A DNA stretch of 64,000 nucleotides from Xanthocytophaga agilis (GTDB taxonomy: Bacteria; Bacteroidota; Bacteroidia; Cytophagales; 172606-1): positions 124,001-188,000 of the forward strand of contig NZ_JASJOU010000012.1 in the NCBI RefSeq assembly GCF_030068605.1, read 5' to 3'. The notes beneath the pieces were generated by a model. It made no database searches. It worked only from the letters and a program-made list of their open reading frames with translations, and was not told the DNA's origin. Shown piece after piece: positions 1 to 8,079 of this stretch. The translations under genes and the position numbers were made by a program. Position 1 is the stretch's first letter. Every line of letters begins with the position of its first letter.

Positions 1-593
1 ACCTCTCTGGGTGAAAAATCACCTTCTGGTCCGATCAGGATACAGTATCGTTGATTGGGTTTGGCTATTTCCGAAAGATAGTATTTTTTCTGTTCATCCA
101 GATAGCCTATAAACTTCTGATCCCAGAGGTCTGTTTTAGTAACGAATTTTTCAAAAGGAATGATATCTTGTATTTCGGGTAATTGTGCTTTCAGAGATTG
201 TTTCATCGCTGAAACACAGATTTTTTCCAGTCGATCTGTTTTGAAATGCTTTCGTTCAGAATGATCACACTGAATAAAGCTAATTGTATCAATGCCCAGT
301 TCCACACATTTCTCGACCAGCCATTCTGTTCGGTCTGGATTTTTGGTGGGTGCTACTGCTACATGAATGAAATAATCCCGTTTTCCATAATCCGACTGAT
401 GTTGCATTATCTGAAAGCGAGGTTTTTTTAAATCAGATGAGACAATTTTAGTAGTATATAAGTTGCCTTTCCCATCTGTTATATGTATGAATTCACCAGT
501 CTCTAGTCGTAATACCTTTAAGGCGTGACGCGTTTCTTCTTCTGGTAATAGGGGTGAATCTGTTGTAAAATCAGGTGCGTAAAAAAGTAACAC
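1..593 (-). CDS. rsmE: 16S rRNA m3U1498 methyltransferase RsmE (3' end cut by window edge)
   Basis: SAM-dependent SPOUT methyltransferase that modifies U1498 of 16S rRNA. The minus-strand frame opens with GTG at 593-591 and runs off the window start after about 197 codons; the family is usually 230-250 residues, so roughly the last 40 are missing. Visible family features are the start LFYAPDF, the HALKVLR segment of the PUA-like N-terminal domain, NPDRTEWLVEKCVELGID, and the SAM-site motif LIGPEGDFSPRE near the cut. No in-frame ATG lies upstream, so the GTG start is preferred. A TACCTTTG box at 624-631 on this strand fits a promoter. Identity is secure from the motifs; only the C-terminus is unseen. 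Confidence 0.9.
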   Translation of the reverse strand, partial: MLLFYAPDFTTDSPLLPEEETRHALKVLRLETGEFIHITDGKGNLYTTKIVSSDLKKPRFQIMQHQSDYGKRDYFIHVAVAPTKNPDRTEWLVEKCVELGIDTISFIQCDHSERKHFKTDRLEKICVSAMKQSLKAQLPEIQDIIPFEKFVTKTDLWDQKFIGYLDEQKKYYLSEIAKPNQRYCILIGPEGDFSPRE

Positions 594-623
594 AGGCGCT
601 TAAATGTTTGTTGTTTACCTGTC

Positions 624-631
624 CAAAGGTA
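624..631 (-). promoter_or_regulatory. candidate -7 box (TAnnTTTG) for rsmE
   Basis: On the minus strand this reads TACCTTTG, the Bacteroidota primary-sigma -7 consensus, about 30 bases before the rsmE GTG. No well-spaced TTG -33 element is evident, so confidence is limited. Confidence 0.4.
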
Positions 632-686
632 CGATTTTCATACAAGAAAGCTATTTTTGAGAAAGTTGATAATAGTTTGTAATGTA

Positions 687-1028
687 TTACATTAGCTCTA
701 ATCCTGGATCCCAGAATACTTTTTTGAAATTCTGCACCTGATTATCTTTTACCTCAATGCCTTCAGCCTCTAATAAAGACTGCATTCTGTCTGGCTTACC
801 AAAAAAGTGCAGGCCTGTAAGGACGCCTTTATGATTGACAACCCTATGTGCAGGCACATCATCAATTGAATGAGCTGCATTCATAGCCCAGCCTACCATT
901 CGTGCCGAACGTTTGGCCCCCAAATATTCTGCGATAGCGCCATAGGTAGTCACCCTGCCAGCTGGTACTAATCGCACTACCTCATATACATAATCAAAGA
1001 AATTCTTCTTCTTATCTTGTATGTCCAT
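687..1028 (-). CDS. alkyltransferase-like protein (ATL, MGMT DNA-binding domain)
   Basis: A 113-residue protein made only of the helix-turn-helix DNA-binding domain of O6-alkylguanine-DNA alkyltransferase. The motif VPAGRVTTYGAIA, the arginine-finger segment SARMVGWAMN and the helix end are present. The acceptor motif, PCHR in true MGMT, reads PAHRVVNHKG (Ala60). The alkyl-accepting cysteine is therefore missing and the protein cannot act as a suicide repair enzyme. Known ATLs bind O6-alkylguanine and hand the lesion to nucleotide excision repair; that role is inferred here. ATG start, single-gene unit between rsmE and the divergent MFS gene. Confidence 0.88.
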   Translation of the reverse strand: MDIQDKKKNFFDYVYEVVRLVPAGRVTTYGAIAEYLGAKRSARMVGWAMNAAHSIDDVPAHRVVNHKGVLTGLHFFGKPDRMQSLLEAEGIEVKDNQVQNFKKVFWDPGLELM

Positions 1029-1179
1029 TTTGATTCGTATTTTGATTAAGCCAAAATCTTTCAGAGACTTTGTAAATGATCACAATTTAACCAATAAATA
1101 ATATGCCTGGATTTGAATCTCCAAAATTCATTCGCACTTTCACAAATTCACCTGTTCTTTAACAACATATCATTCTTCT

Positions 1180-2469
1180 ATGCAATCATCCCGTTTCTGG
1201 CAAACTACTACAGCGGTTGGCCTTTTCATTGGATATAGTGGTTATTATCTATGTAGGTCTAATCTGGCAGTAGCTACTCCTTTGATTATACAGGAATTTG
1301 GAGATCAGGGCATTGACAAAGAAATGATGGGCAAAATAGCTTCGGCTGGGGTGATTGCCTATGCTATTGGAAAGGTAATCAATGGATTGATAGGAGATGC
1401 AATAGGGGGAAAGCGTGTTTTCTTATTCGGAATGATTGCCTCTGTGCTAGCCACCATTTTATTTGGTTTAGGAGGAGGAATTCTGGTTTTTTTTGTGGCT
1501 GTAGTATTTAATCGGGCTGTGCAATCAATGGGATGGGGCGGATTAGTTAAAATTACAGCACACTGGTTTTCATATCGGAATTATGGGAAAGTTATGGGCT
1601 TATTAAGCCTGAGCTATTTATTTGGAGATATTGTCGCCAAATTATGGCTGGGCCAGTTAATCCGGTGGGGGCTAACCTGGCAGGAGTTATTTTTTGTGGC
1701 AGGAGGGACCTTGTTTCTCATTGCGCTATTTTGTCTGTGGGCTGTCAAAAATGATCCGGAGAGTATGGGATTTGATGCTCCTGAGGTTAACCCAAATAGT
1801 TTATTGAAGGACGATAGTAATGAAAAAAAAGCTTCGCTGGGAGAAATTCTTCGGACCTATTTTAGTAGTCTCTCTTTTATTCTGCTTCTGATTATGTCAT
1901 TTGGCCTGACTGCTATTCGGGAAGCTTTTAACTTCTGGTTGCCTACCTATTTGTTTGAAGTTGCTGACTTATCAGAAGGGGCTGCTTCCCAATTCAGTTC
2001 ATTATATCCTGTATTTGGTATGATATCTATACTTGCAGCAGGTTTTTTGTCAGATTCTGCATTGCGAGGTAAACGAAGTATTCTAATCCTGCTAGGATGT
2101 GTACCTATGACATTTGTCCTTATCTTGATGGCTGCTGATTTAAAAGGACAGATTGTACCTCTAATTCTTTCTTCTTTAATAGGTTTATTACTGCTTGGTC
2201 CTTACTCTTTTCTGGCAGGTGCTATGTCTATGGATCTGGGAGGGCGCAAAGGTTCTGCAACTGCTGTTGGATTGGTAGACGGCGTAGGCTATCTGGGAGG
2301 AACGCTTTCGGTTTGGCTGACTGGACGTCTGGCGCAATACAACGGTTGGAATAGTGCCTTTTGGGTGCTTGCCGTTATTACAGCATTAACAGCCATTGCT
2401 GCTGGTATTTTTTACTGGACTCAAGAGCGACAGAAGACAACTGAAATGGCTTATTCAGGGGAGAATTAA
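1180..2469 (+). CDS. MFS transporter, organophosphate:phosphate antiporter (GlpT/UhpT-like) family
   Basis: A 429-residue, 12-helix major facilitator protein of the inner membrane. The first helix carries GYSGYYLCRSNLAVATP, matching the GYxxYYLxRxN signature of the OPA family (GlpT, UhpT, PgtP). A motif-A-like loop around GDAIGGKRVFLFG follows helix 2. Family members exchange phosphate for glycerol-3-phosphate or hexose phosphates; the actual substrate cannot be read here and no sensor gene (UhpABC type) is adjacent. ATG start; no close neighbour on the same strand, so it is probably transcribed alone. Confidence 0.85.
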   Translation: MQSSRFWQTTTAVGLFIGYSGYYLCRSNLAVATPLIIQEFGDQGIDKEMMGKIASAGVIAYAIGKVINGLIGDAIGGKRVFLFGMIASVLATILFGLGGGILVFFVAVVFNRAVQSMGWGGLVKITAHWFSYRNYGKVMGLLSLSYLFGDIVAKLWLGQLIRWGLTWQELFFVAGGTLFLIALFCLWAVKNDPESMGFDAPEVNPNSLLKDDSNEKKASLGEILRTYFSSLSFILLLIMSFGLTAIREAFNFWLPTYLFEVADLSEGAASQFSSLYPVFGMISILAAGFLSDSALRGKRSILILLGCVPMTFVLILMAADLKGQIVPLILSSLIGLLLLGPYSFLAGAMSMDLGGRKGSATAVGLVDGVGYLGGTLSVWLTGRLAQYNGWNSAFWVLAVITALTAIAAGIFYWTQERQKTTEMAYSGEN

Positions 2470-2506
2470 TCACACCTTAATGGAATTATCCGGATAAAAT
2501 TAGAAG

Positions 2507-3619
2507 TCAAAATACATTTCCGTGTGTTTGGCTAACTAAAAAACGAGCAAGAGGAGGCAGTGTTTTTAGAAAATGAACAGACATTGCTGTGAGCCGTTCA
2601 TTGCCAAAAAGTTTTTGTAGATTACGCCCTATCCATACTCTTTTGGCAAATAATTTATTCCATTGCTGAGTATAAGTAGCCTCCAATTTTTCACGAGGCC
2701 ATTTTTGTTCATCTGCTATAAGCAGTAAACCTGATAAAAGTTTAGCAGAATGGATTGCCATTGCCATCCCATTGCCACAGAGAGGTGTAATCATTCCTGC
2801 GGTATCGCCGGACATTAAAATATGATTTTCAACAGCTGTTTTTGGTGCAAACGATATCTCATTAATTACTTCAGGTTTTTCAAATAGAAACTTGGAATTG
2901 CTGAATATCTGACAAAGAAAAGGATTCTTTTGTACAATGCTTCTTTCCATCTCTTCGATGGATCCGCTTTTTTTTACGTTCTCACGAGTTGTGAGGTAGC
3001 AAAGATTGTATTTGTCTCCTTCAACAGCACTCAAACCACAATAACCATCTTTAAAATTATGAAGGGCTATGTAATTTGCTGGGAAGTCGGTCTGGATGTG
3101 ATACTTTACACCAACATATGGAGATCGTTTATGTATGTAGCTACGATTTAATTGTTTATCCAGCTTTGCTCGCTTACCATAGGCTCCAATCACGAATCGA
3201 GCTGTATAACTGGTGTGGTCTGATAAAGTGACAGAGAAAGTGTCACTTGAAAAGATCACATCTTCCACACTTGTGCCAGTAATTATTGTAACTTGTGATT
3301 GTAGTGCTTTGAGATAGAGGTTATAATCAAGTGTATAACGGCTAATCCCAAATCCGCCCATATCTAAAGGCATGGAAAGCAGTGTACCGTTAGGCGCTGA
3401 AACCTGTAAATGGTTGATAGAAGAAGCTCCCCATTCCGTTGGATTAATATCTAGAGATGCTAAAAAAGGAAGTGTTTCATTGGAAATATATTCTCCACAT
3501 ACTCTGTGAAACGGATAGGTTTTCCGCTCTATTAATACTATTTTTTTTCCTGCTTTACTTAATACAATTGCATTAATCAACCCTGCTAAGCCACCTCCAA
3601 TAATAAGAACATCATACAT
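2507..3619 (-). CDS. FAD-dependent oxidoreductase, geranylgeranyl-reductase/halogenase-like
   Basis: A 370-residue flavoprotein. The N-terminal dinucleotide-binding motif IIGGGLAGLINAI, the segment RVCGEYISNETLP and the second FAD motif LMSGDTAGMITPLCGNGMA define the group that includes geranylgeranyl reductases, flavin halogenases and related monooxygenases. In Bacteroidota such proteins often sit in flexirubin or polyketide gene clusters, but no pigment gene is adjacent here, so the substrate is unknown. The C-terminus lacks a membrane anchor. ATG start. The gene is convergent with the MFS gene and divergent from the phosphate transporter gene. Confidence 0.75.
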   Translation of the reverse strand: MYDVLIIGGGLAGLINAIVLSKAGKKIVLIERKTYPFHRVCGEYISNETLPFLASLDINPTEWGASSINHLQVSAPNGTLLSMPLDMGGFGISRYTLDYNLYLKALQSQVTIITGTSVEDVIFSSDTFSVTLSDHTSYTARFVIGAYGKRAKLDKQLNRSYIHKRSPYVGVKYHIQTDFPANYIALHNFKDGYCGLSAVEGDKYNLCYLTTRENVKKSGSIEEMERSIVQKNPFLCQIFSNSKFLFEKPEVINEISFAPKTAVENHILMSGDTAGMITPLCGNGMAMAIHSAKLLSGLLLIADEQKWPREKLEATYTQQWNKLFAKRVWIGRNLQKLFGNERLTAMSVHFLKTLPPLARFLVSQTHGNVF

Positions 3620-3822
3620 AACTTTTTATTACACTACTAAAGAATTACCTTACCCGAAAATTAAGATAAAAACCATTGAATAATACTATGTTTAGTAGAG
3701 ATAATTATTTAACTAAACTTAAAAAACTGCAGAACTTAAGTTACAGACAATGATTTAACATTACGATAACAATACCCTGTAAAACTTCACTTATCTTGCA
3801 AAAGAAAACACGTTAATTATTT

Positions 3823-5205
3823 ATGTTTGGATTAGAAGTCGGATTATTAATTCTCCTCTTGTTTTGTCTGTTCTGCGCCTGTGCTTTTGAGTTTGTCAAC
3901 GGATTCCACGACACTGCCAATGCTGTAGCTACCGTTATTTATACCAACTCTCTTCAACCCTGGACGGCTGTTACTTGGTCTGGTATCTGTAATTTTGTAG
4001 GAGTGCTCACGGGTGGTATTGCTGTTGCTATGGGTATTGTTAATTTGTTACCTACCAATCTTCTCATCGATCAAAATGTCTGGCACAATGTGGCCATGAT
4101 TCTGGCCTTACTATTCAGTGCGATTATCTGGAATCTGGGAACCTGGTATTTTGGTTTGCCTGCTTCAAGCTCACATACATTGATTGGCTCAATCTTGGGA
4201 GTAGGTCTTGCCTTTGGTTTAATGAATAACTCTGTTGAGTCTGTCAACTGGGGAAAAGCTGGCGAAATTGGTTTGTCTTTGTTGATTTCTCCTTTGTTTG
4301 GTTTTAGCATAACAATTGTTCTAATGTACATCTTGCGAAGAACGGTAGAGAACAAAGCAATATTTAAAGAGCCACCTAAAAAGCAGGCTCCTCCTTTATG
4401 GATTCGTATTATTCTCATTATCACCTGTACATTAGTAAGCTTTTTTCATGGTTCCAATGATGGCCAAAAAGGTGTAGGTCTGGTCATGTTAATTCTAATT
4501 AGTATTGTTCCTCTACGTTTTGCTATTGACAGCCGCCTGGATAAAAAAGAACTGCACACTCATGCTGCTTCACTACATGTATTAGTATCCAGTTTAGATA
4601 CCACACGTTTGTCAAAAGAAGCGAAAGAAGCTATTACATTGGTTTCAAAAGAATTGGGAGAAATGGAACAGGCCATTCCAACAAAAGCAAATGAAGACAT
4701 CGCTCCTGAAAAGAAACTTGAAATACGCAGAGATATCCTGTTGATCAATAAGCAAACAAGTATCATTAAGAAAGAGGTTGGACAAGAGGATACAAAAGCT
4801 ATTGAGAAGGATATGGAGCGATTAAATGCTTTTACCAATTATGCCCCAACCTGGGTTACAGTGATGATTTCTATCTCACTTGGCTTAGGAACTATGATTG
4901 GTTGGAAAAGGATTGTTAGAACCATTGGTGAAAAAATTGGAAAGAGCCATTTGACATATGCACAAGGTGCATCCTCTGAATTAGTTGCTGCAAGTACAAT
5001 AGGATTGGCTACAGGTTTGGGATTACCTGTAAGTACTACGCACGTTTTGTCATCAGGTATTGCAGGAAGTATGGTAGCCAGCAATGGTATCAAAAACCTT
5101 CAGCCTAAAACTATCCGGAATATTGCAATGGCCTGGATACTAACATTACCTGTAAGTATCTTCTTATCTGCAACCTTGTATGTGATTTTCCGTTGGATAT
5201 TATAA
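3823..5205 (+). CDS. inorganic phosphate transporter, PiT family
   Basis: A 460-residue inner-membrane phosphate:cation symporter. Both inverted PiT repeats are visible: GFHDTANAVATVIYT near residue 30 with SSSHTLIGSILGVGLAFG, and SFFHGSNDGQKGVGL near residue 210 with PVSTTHVLSSGIAGSMVA near residue 400. The loop between the halves (about residues 240-340) is long, charged and helical, with many Lys and Glu and a PhoU-like look. PiT proteins in other Bacteroidota carry or neighbour PhoU modules, so a built-in regulatory loop is plausible (inference). ATG start at 3823. A strong stem-loop follows the stop codon. Confidence 0.92.
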   Translation: MFGLEVGLLILLLFCLFCACAFEFVNGFHDTANAVATVIYTNSLQPWTAVTWSGICNFVGVLTGGIAVAMGIVNLLPTNLLIDQNVWHNVAMILALLFSAIIWNLGTWYFGLPASSSHTLIGSILGVGLAFGLMNNSVESVNWGKAGEIGLSLLISPLFGFSITIVLMYILRRTVENKAIFKEPPKKQAPPLWIRIILIITCTLVSFFHGSNDGQKGVGLVMLILISIVPLRFAIDSRLDKKELHTHAASLHVLVSSLDTTRLSKEAKEAITLVSKELGEMEQAIPTKANEDIAPEKKLEIRRDILLINKQTSIIKKEVGQEDTKAIEKDMERLNAFTNYAPTWVTVMISISLGLGTMIGWKRIVRTIGEKIGKSHLTYAQGASSELVAASTIGLATGLGLPVSTTHVLSSGIAGSMVASNGIKNLQPKTIRNIAMAWILTLPVSIFLSATLYVIFRWIL

Positions 5206-5231
5206 TAGAACTCCAGTCTATCTTCTATAAT

Positions 5232-5267
5232 AAAAAATGCCCTGATAAGAGAATCAGGGCATTTTTT
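5232..5267. terminator. bidirectional intrinsic terminator between the PiT transporter and kdsC-like genes
   Basis: Perfect inverted repeat (arms 5232-5246 and 5253-5267) around AATGCCCTGAT with a 6-base loop. The arms begin and end in A6/T6 runs, so both converging transcripts get a stem followed by a U tract. Confidence 0.9.
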
Positions 5268-5286
5268 GTGTCTGAATAGTATCTTA

Positions 5287-5988
5287 TCAGGTACTTACTG
5301 TGACAATCTGGTTGTTTTCTTTGGTATACAATGTAGTAATACGTTGGTTTCTTCCATCGAAATAGGTAGCATATTCTTCTGAGAATTGAGATCGTTTCGC
5401 AACAACTTCTTCAAAATTACCCTGAAGGCCAAGTATTAACTCACTCATCTCCCGAACGCTATGCATTTCATTGGTACTGGCATAATCAGCCAGATCTCTG
5501 TTTTTTACATAAGTAGCAAATAACGGGGCTGTATTTCTTTTTACCATTAACCGAAGACCTACTACTGCCGCAACGGAGAGATCTAATACATCATCAAATA
5601 CAAAGGCTACTTCCTCAGGTTTTAGATTATAAGTTTGAAGTAAATGTTGAAGTGCCTCTCCTTTATTCTTTATTCGAAAATATACTGCATCAAAATGTTC
5701 TCGCTGAGCAAGTGCAATGCTGGAAAGGTTTTTTTCGCCAGTCATAATTCCTACAAAGGCATATTCCTGAGCATGGCGAAGCCAATGGCCAAATCGTAAT
5801 AGATTAACCCCCATTGAGTCAAGTTCAGAAAACGGACTGCTTCCATCCGGAAACTTACTTCCATCTGTAAATACGCCATCCCAGTCGAAAAGATAGGCGC
5901 GAATTTTAGATACTTTCTGGATCAGTATTTCCGGAGAAGTGAAAACTTCTCCTCCATTTGCTGTAAATAAAGAGAGAATTGGATGCAT
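5287..5988 (-). CDS. kdsC: KdsC-like HAD phosphatase (3-deoxy-D-manno-octulosonate 8-phosphate phosphatase)
   Basis: HAD-superfamily hydrolase with KdsC features. The nucleophile motif is LFDWDGVFTDG, motif II is GIMTGEKN, the conserved lysine is in IKNKGEAL, and motif III is VAFVFDDVLDLSVAAVVGL. The tail VREMSELILG also follows KdsC. KdsC releases phosphate from Kdo-8-phosphate, the product of KdsA encoded 2 kb upstream in the same direction. Canonical KdsC has about 180 residues; this one has about 50 extra C-terminal residues and an N-terminal extension. The frame is open to an ATG at 6042, but a TATCTTTG promoter box covers that ATG, so I place the start at 5988. A paralogous HAD sugar phosphatase is the main alternative. 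Confidence 0.78.
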   Translation of the reverse strand: MHPILSLFTANGGEVFTSPEILIQKVSKIRAYLFDWDGVFTDGSKFPDGSSPFSELDSMGVNLLRFGHWLRHAQEYAFVGIMTGEKNLSSIALAQREHFDAVYFRIKNKGEALQHLLQTYNLKPEEVAFVFDDVLDLSVAAVVGLRLMVKRNTAPLFATYVKNRDLADYASTNEMHSVREMSELILGLQGNFEEVVAKRSQFSEEYATYFDGRNQRITTLYTKENNQIVTVST

Positions 5989-6039
5989 AGAGTGTATATA
6001 AACAAAAAAGAGGAAAGAACGAAAGTACATACCAGATTG

Positions 6040-6047
6040 CAAAGATA
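6040..6047 (-). promoter_or_regulatory. candidate internal promoter -7 box for kdsC-like gene
   Basis: Minus strand reads TATCTTTG, matching TAnnTTTG. It overlaps the upstream in-frame ATG at 6042, which would then not be transcribed; this supports translation from 5988. No clear -33 TTG was found. Confidence 0.4.
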
Positions 6048-6102
6048 CTACAGGTGTGTACTTTCTTCTTTTCTCTTTTATATAATAATAGATCTCAGAT
6101 TC

Positions 6103-7125
6103 TTAGATCAGATCCCACTTTGCCATATCCTGGATATCCAGCATACCCACTACCTGATCATTATCTGTAACAATGATTGTGTCGATTTGCTTTTCTTTAA
6201 AGATAGCCAGTGCTTCATTCAATAATGCATCTGCAGGAATAGTAGTTGGAGTCTTATATTCAAACGCAGACATTTTCTGGCTCATTAAGTTTTTACCATT
6301 AGATGCCAACTGGCGACGCAGATCTCCATCTGTAAAGATACCTAGCAAACGACCATCCTCTTTCATCACGCTAACAGCACCAAAACCAGACTGAGTCATT
6401 TGTACTACAGCATCCAATACTTCATCATGCAGTTTCACAACAGGATTTTTATCACTGATGATATCACGAACCCGCATAGTAACCAGACGAGTATGTTCAA
6501 AGAACTGTTGTGTACCTACTGTTGTAAAGTTATTGTCAGTTAAGATTTTCATTAACTTCCATGGTACAGTAATAGTATGGCAGCCCAGTTCGATAGCATT
6601 ACGTACGTGTTCAGTATTACGTACAGAGGAGAACATTACTTTAGCATCAGAACCATAGTAGTTGATCATATCCACACACTCACGGATCAATTTCAGGGCA
6701 TCATACCCCTGATCCTGCATCCGGCCTGCCAGTACACAAACATAGTTCGCTCCAGCTGTCATCGCCATATATGCTTGCTGAATAGTATATACCAGGTGCA
6801 CATTGACCATCATACCACGATCACGCAGTGCTTTACAAGCTTTTACACCTTCCAGAGAAACTGGAATTTTAAATACCGTTTTAGCTGGATCAAGCCCCAG
6901 TGCTAATTGGCGTTCTGCATCTTTAATGATTTCGTCTGCTGTGCTACCCAACGCTTCAATCTGCAATACAGGCACAATTTTCGAAAGATTTACAATCATT
7001 GCATCTACATCCGTAACACCTTCACGGTGCATGAAAGTGGGAGTAGTTGTAAGGCCGGTCAGAAAGCCTAATTTCATCCCGGTTTCAATCTCTTTTAAGT
7101 CAGCAGAATCTAAGTATAATTCCAT
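6103..7125 (-). CDS. transaldolase/fructose-6-phosphate-aldolase domain fused to a KdsD-type CBS pair
   Basis: A 340-residue chimera. Residues 1-215 are a TalC/FSA-type TIM barrel: start MELYLDSADLKEIE, Schiff-base lysine K86 in VFKIPVSLEG, and GR in the segment after strand 5. Active-site positions depart from E. coli FSA: TTNP is TTTP (T28), T109 is His110, and the APY stretch with Tyr131 is C130-V131-L132. Residues 218-340 are two CBS domains, the first with GIFTDGDLRR (262-271), a signature of the CBS pair of arabinose-5-phosphate isomerase KdsD. The usual SIS isomerase domain is absent. It lies between kdsC-like and kdsA genes, so a role in supplying or controlling arabinose-5-phosphate for Kdo is inferred. 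Enzymatic activity is unproven. Confidence 0.85.
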   Translation of the reverse strand: MELYLDSADLKEIETGMKLGFLTGLTTTPTFMHREGVTDVDAMIVNLSKIVPVLQIEALGSTADEIIKDAERQLALGLDPAKTVFKIPVSLEGVKACKALRDRGMMVNVHLVYTIQQAYMAMTAGANYVCVLAGRMQDQGYDALKLIRECVDMINYYGSDAKVMFSSVRNTEHVRNAIELGCHTITVPWKLMKILTDNNFTTVGTQQFFEHTRLVTMRVRDIISDKNPVVKLHDEVLDAVVQMTQSGFGAVSVMKEDGRLLGIFTDGDLRRQLASNGKNLMSQKMSAFEYKTPTTIPADALLNEALAIFKEKQIDTIIVTDNDQVVGMLDIQDMAKWDLI

Positions 7126-7193
7126 AGAGAAATAATTAACAAATAGTGATTTTTATAAATAATAGAGTGTTTTGCTTATTCCAGCATTGTTTT

Positions 7194-7787
7194 TCAGGTA
7201 GATAACAGTTTAGCAAAATAGGTTGTCATCCAGCGGGGCAAAGTTGGGGATTTTGATTTGATTTTTCCTAATTCTGCATACAAAACAATTCTGGGTGTTG
7301 AAATAATAGAGTTATCAATAAAAAGAAACCGATCAAATTTGGCAAAATGGTGATGTACATGAGTTATACCACCATTGAAATTAAGCTCAATACTGCCTGT
7401 ATCTACATCATGCCCACCTTTTTCTACCCGTAAGGCAACCCTGCGTATACTTTCTGCAATAGAACCTATTCCCATATAAAACATATTGATCTCATAACCC
7501 TGTTTCTGAAACGCTAATGGCAAATCTATGCTACTTGGAAATGTAAAGTTGGTTTCATAGGCAAAGTCTTCGTGTTTTTCCAGCGCATCTGACCATCTCT
7601 TTTCAAATTCTCTGGCGGCAAGATGTTGTATTTGTTCCCAGGGAATAGCTTTGTATTTTAGACTTAATTCTTTTTGAAGAAGATCTCCATCAAATACATC
7701 TATATTGGCATTGACAAGCCATTTGGATAAAACACTTTTCCCTGCTCCATTTGGTCCTGCAATAACATAGAGTTGTGGTTTATCCAT
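7194..7787 (-). CDS. zeta-toxin-like P-loop kinase
   Basis: A 197-residue P-loop protein. The Walker A motif is VIAGPNGAGKSVLSK at residues 8-22, followed by FDGDLLQ, YETNFTFPSS and RVEKGGHDV. These match the zeta-toxin/UDP-N-acetylglucosamine kinase family, including the conserved Asp after strand 2 and the RV-x2-GGH-x-V stretch. Zeta toxins phosphorylate UDP-GlcNAc and block wall synthesis; chromosomal homologues may have other substrates. Its start overlaps the end of the small upstream gene by 8 bases, typical of translational coupling in toxin-antitoxin pairs. It sits inside the Kdo gene run, 68 bases before the transaldolase-CBS gene. Confidence 0.8.
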   Translation of the reverse strand: MDKPQLYVIAGPNGAGKSVLSKWLVNANIDVFDGDLLQKELSLKYKAIPWEQIQHLAAREFEKRWSDALEKHEDFAYETNFTFPSSIDLPLAFQKQGYEINMFYMGIGSIAESIRRVALRVEKGGHDVDTGSIELNFNGGITHVHHHFAKFDRFLFIDNSIISTPRIVLYAELGKIKSKSPTLPRWMTTYFAKLLST

Positions 7788-8028
7788 TTAGCACACGTAC
7801 TACTGATTCTTTTCGGGTGTAAATATTAAAATGAATCAGGTGTTTGCTTCCATCTGCATATTCATTCACAAAATGAAATTCAGATTCACAACAGGTAGTA
7901 TCTATGTAGGAAACAGGTAATCCTTTTTCGAATAACTCTTGTTTTATAGCAAGAACAGCAGGCAATAGCCTTTCTGTAAATTCACTTTCCGTTAATTCCC
8001 AGATGGGTTTGGATTCCTGCATATTCAT
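7780..8028 (-). CDS. small hypothetical protein, candidate partner/antitoxin of the zeta-like kinase
   Basis: An 82-residue acidic protein with no motif I recognise. It has a helical N-terminus (ELTESEFTERLLPAVLAIKQELFEKG) interrupted by a CC pair at residues 45-46, then a beta-rich C-terminus. It overlaps the downstream zeta-like gene by 8 bases and starts 51 bases after kdsA. Position and size suggest an antitoxin or accessory subunit (inference only). It does not obviously resemble the epsilon antitoxin. The ATG start at 8028 is preceded by an AT-rich leader. Confidence 0.65.
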   Translation of the reverse strand: MNMQESKPIWELTESEFTERLLPAVLAIKQELFEKGLPVSYIDTTCCESEFHFVNEYADGSKHLIHFNIYTRKESVVRVLNG

Positions 8029-8079
8029 ATAAAATAAGTGATTGTTTGAAAAAGGATTACACCTTACTATTTGATATGA

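Noticed and set aside
246-431. 61-residue plus-strand frame inside rsmE
   Set aside because: Opposite strand of a well-supported rsmE frame; no motif.
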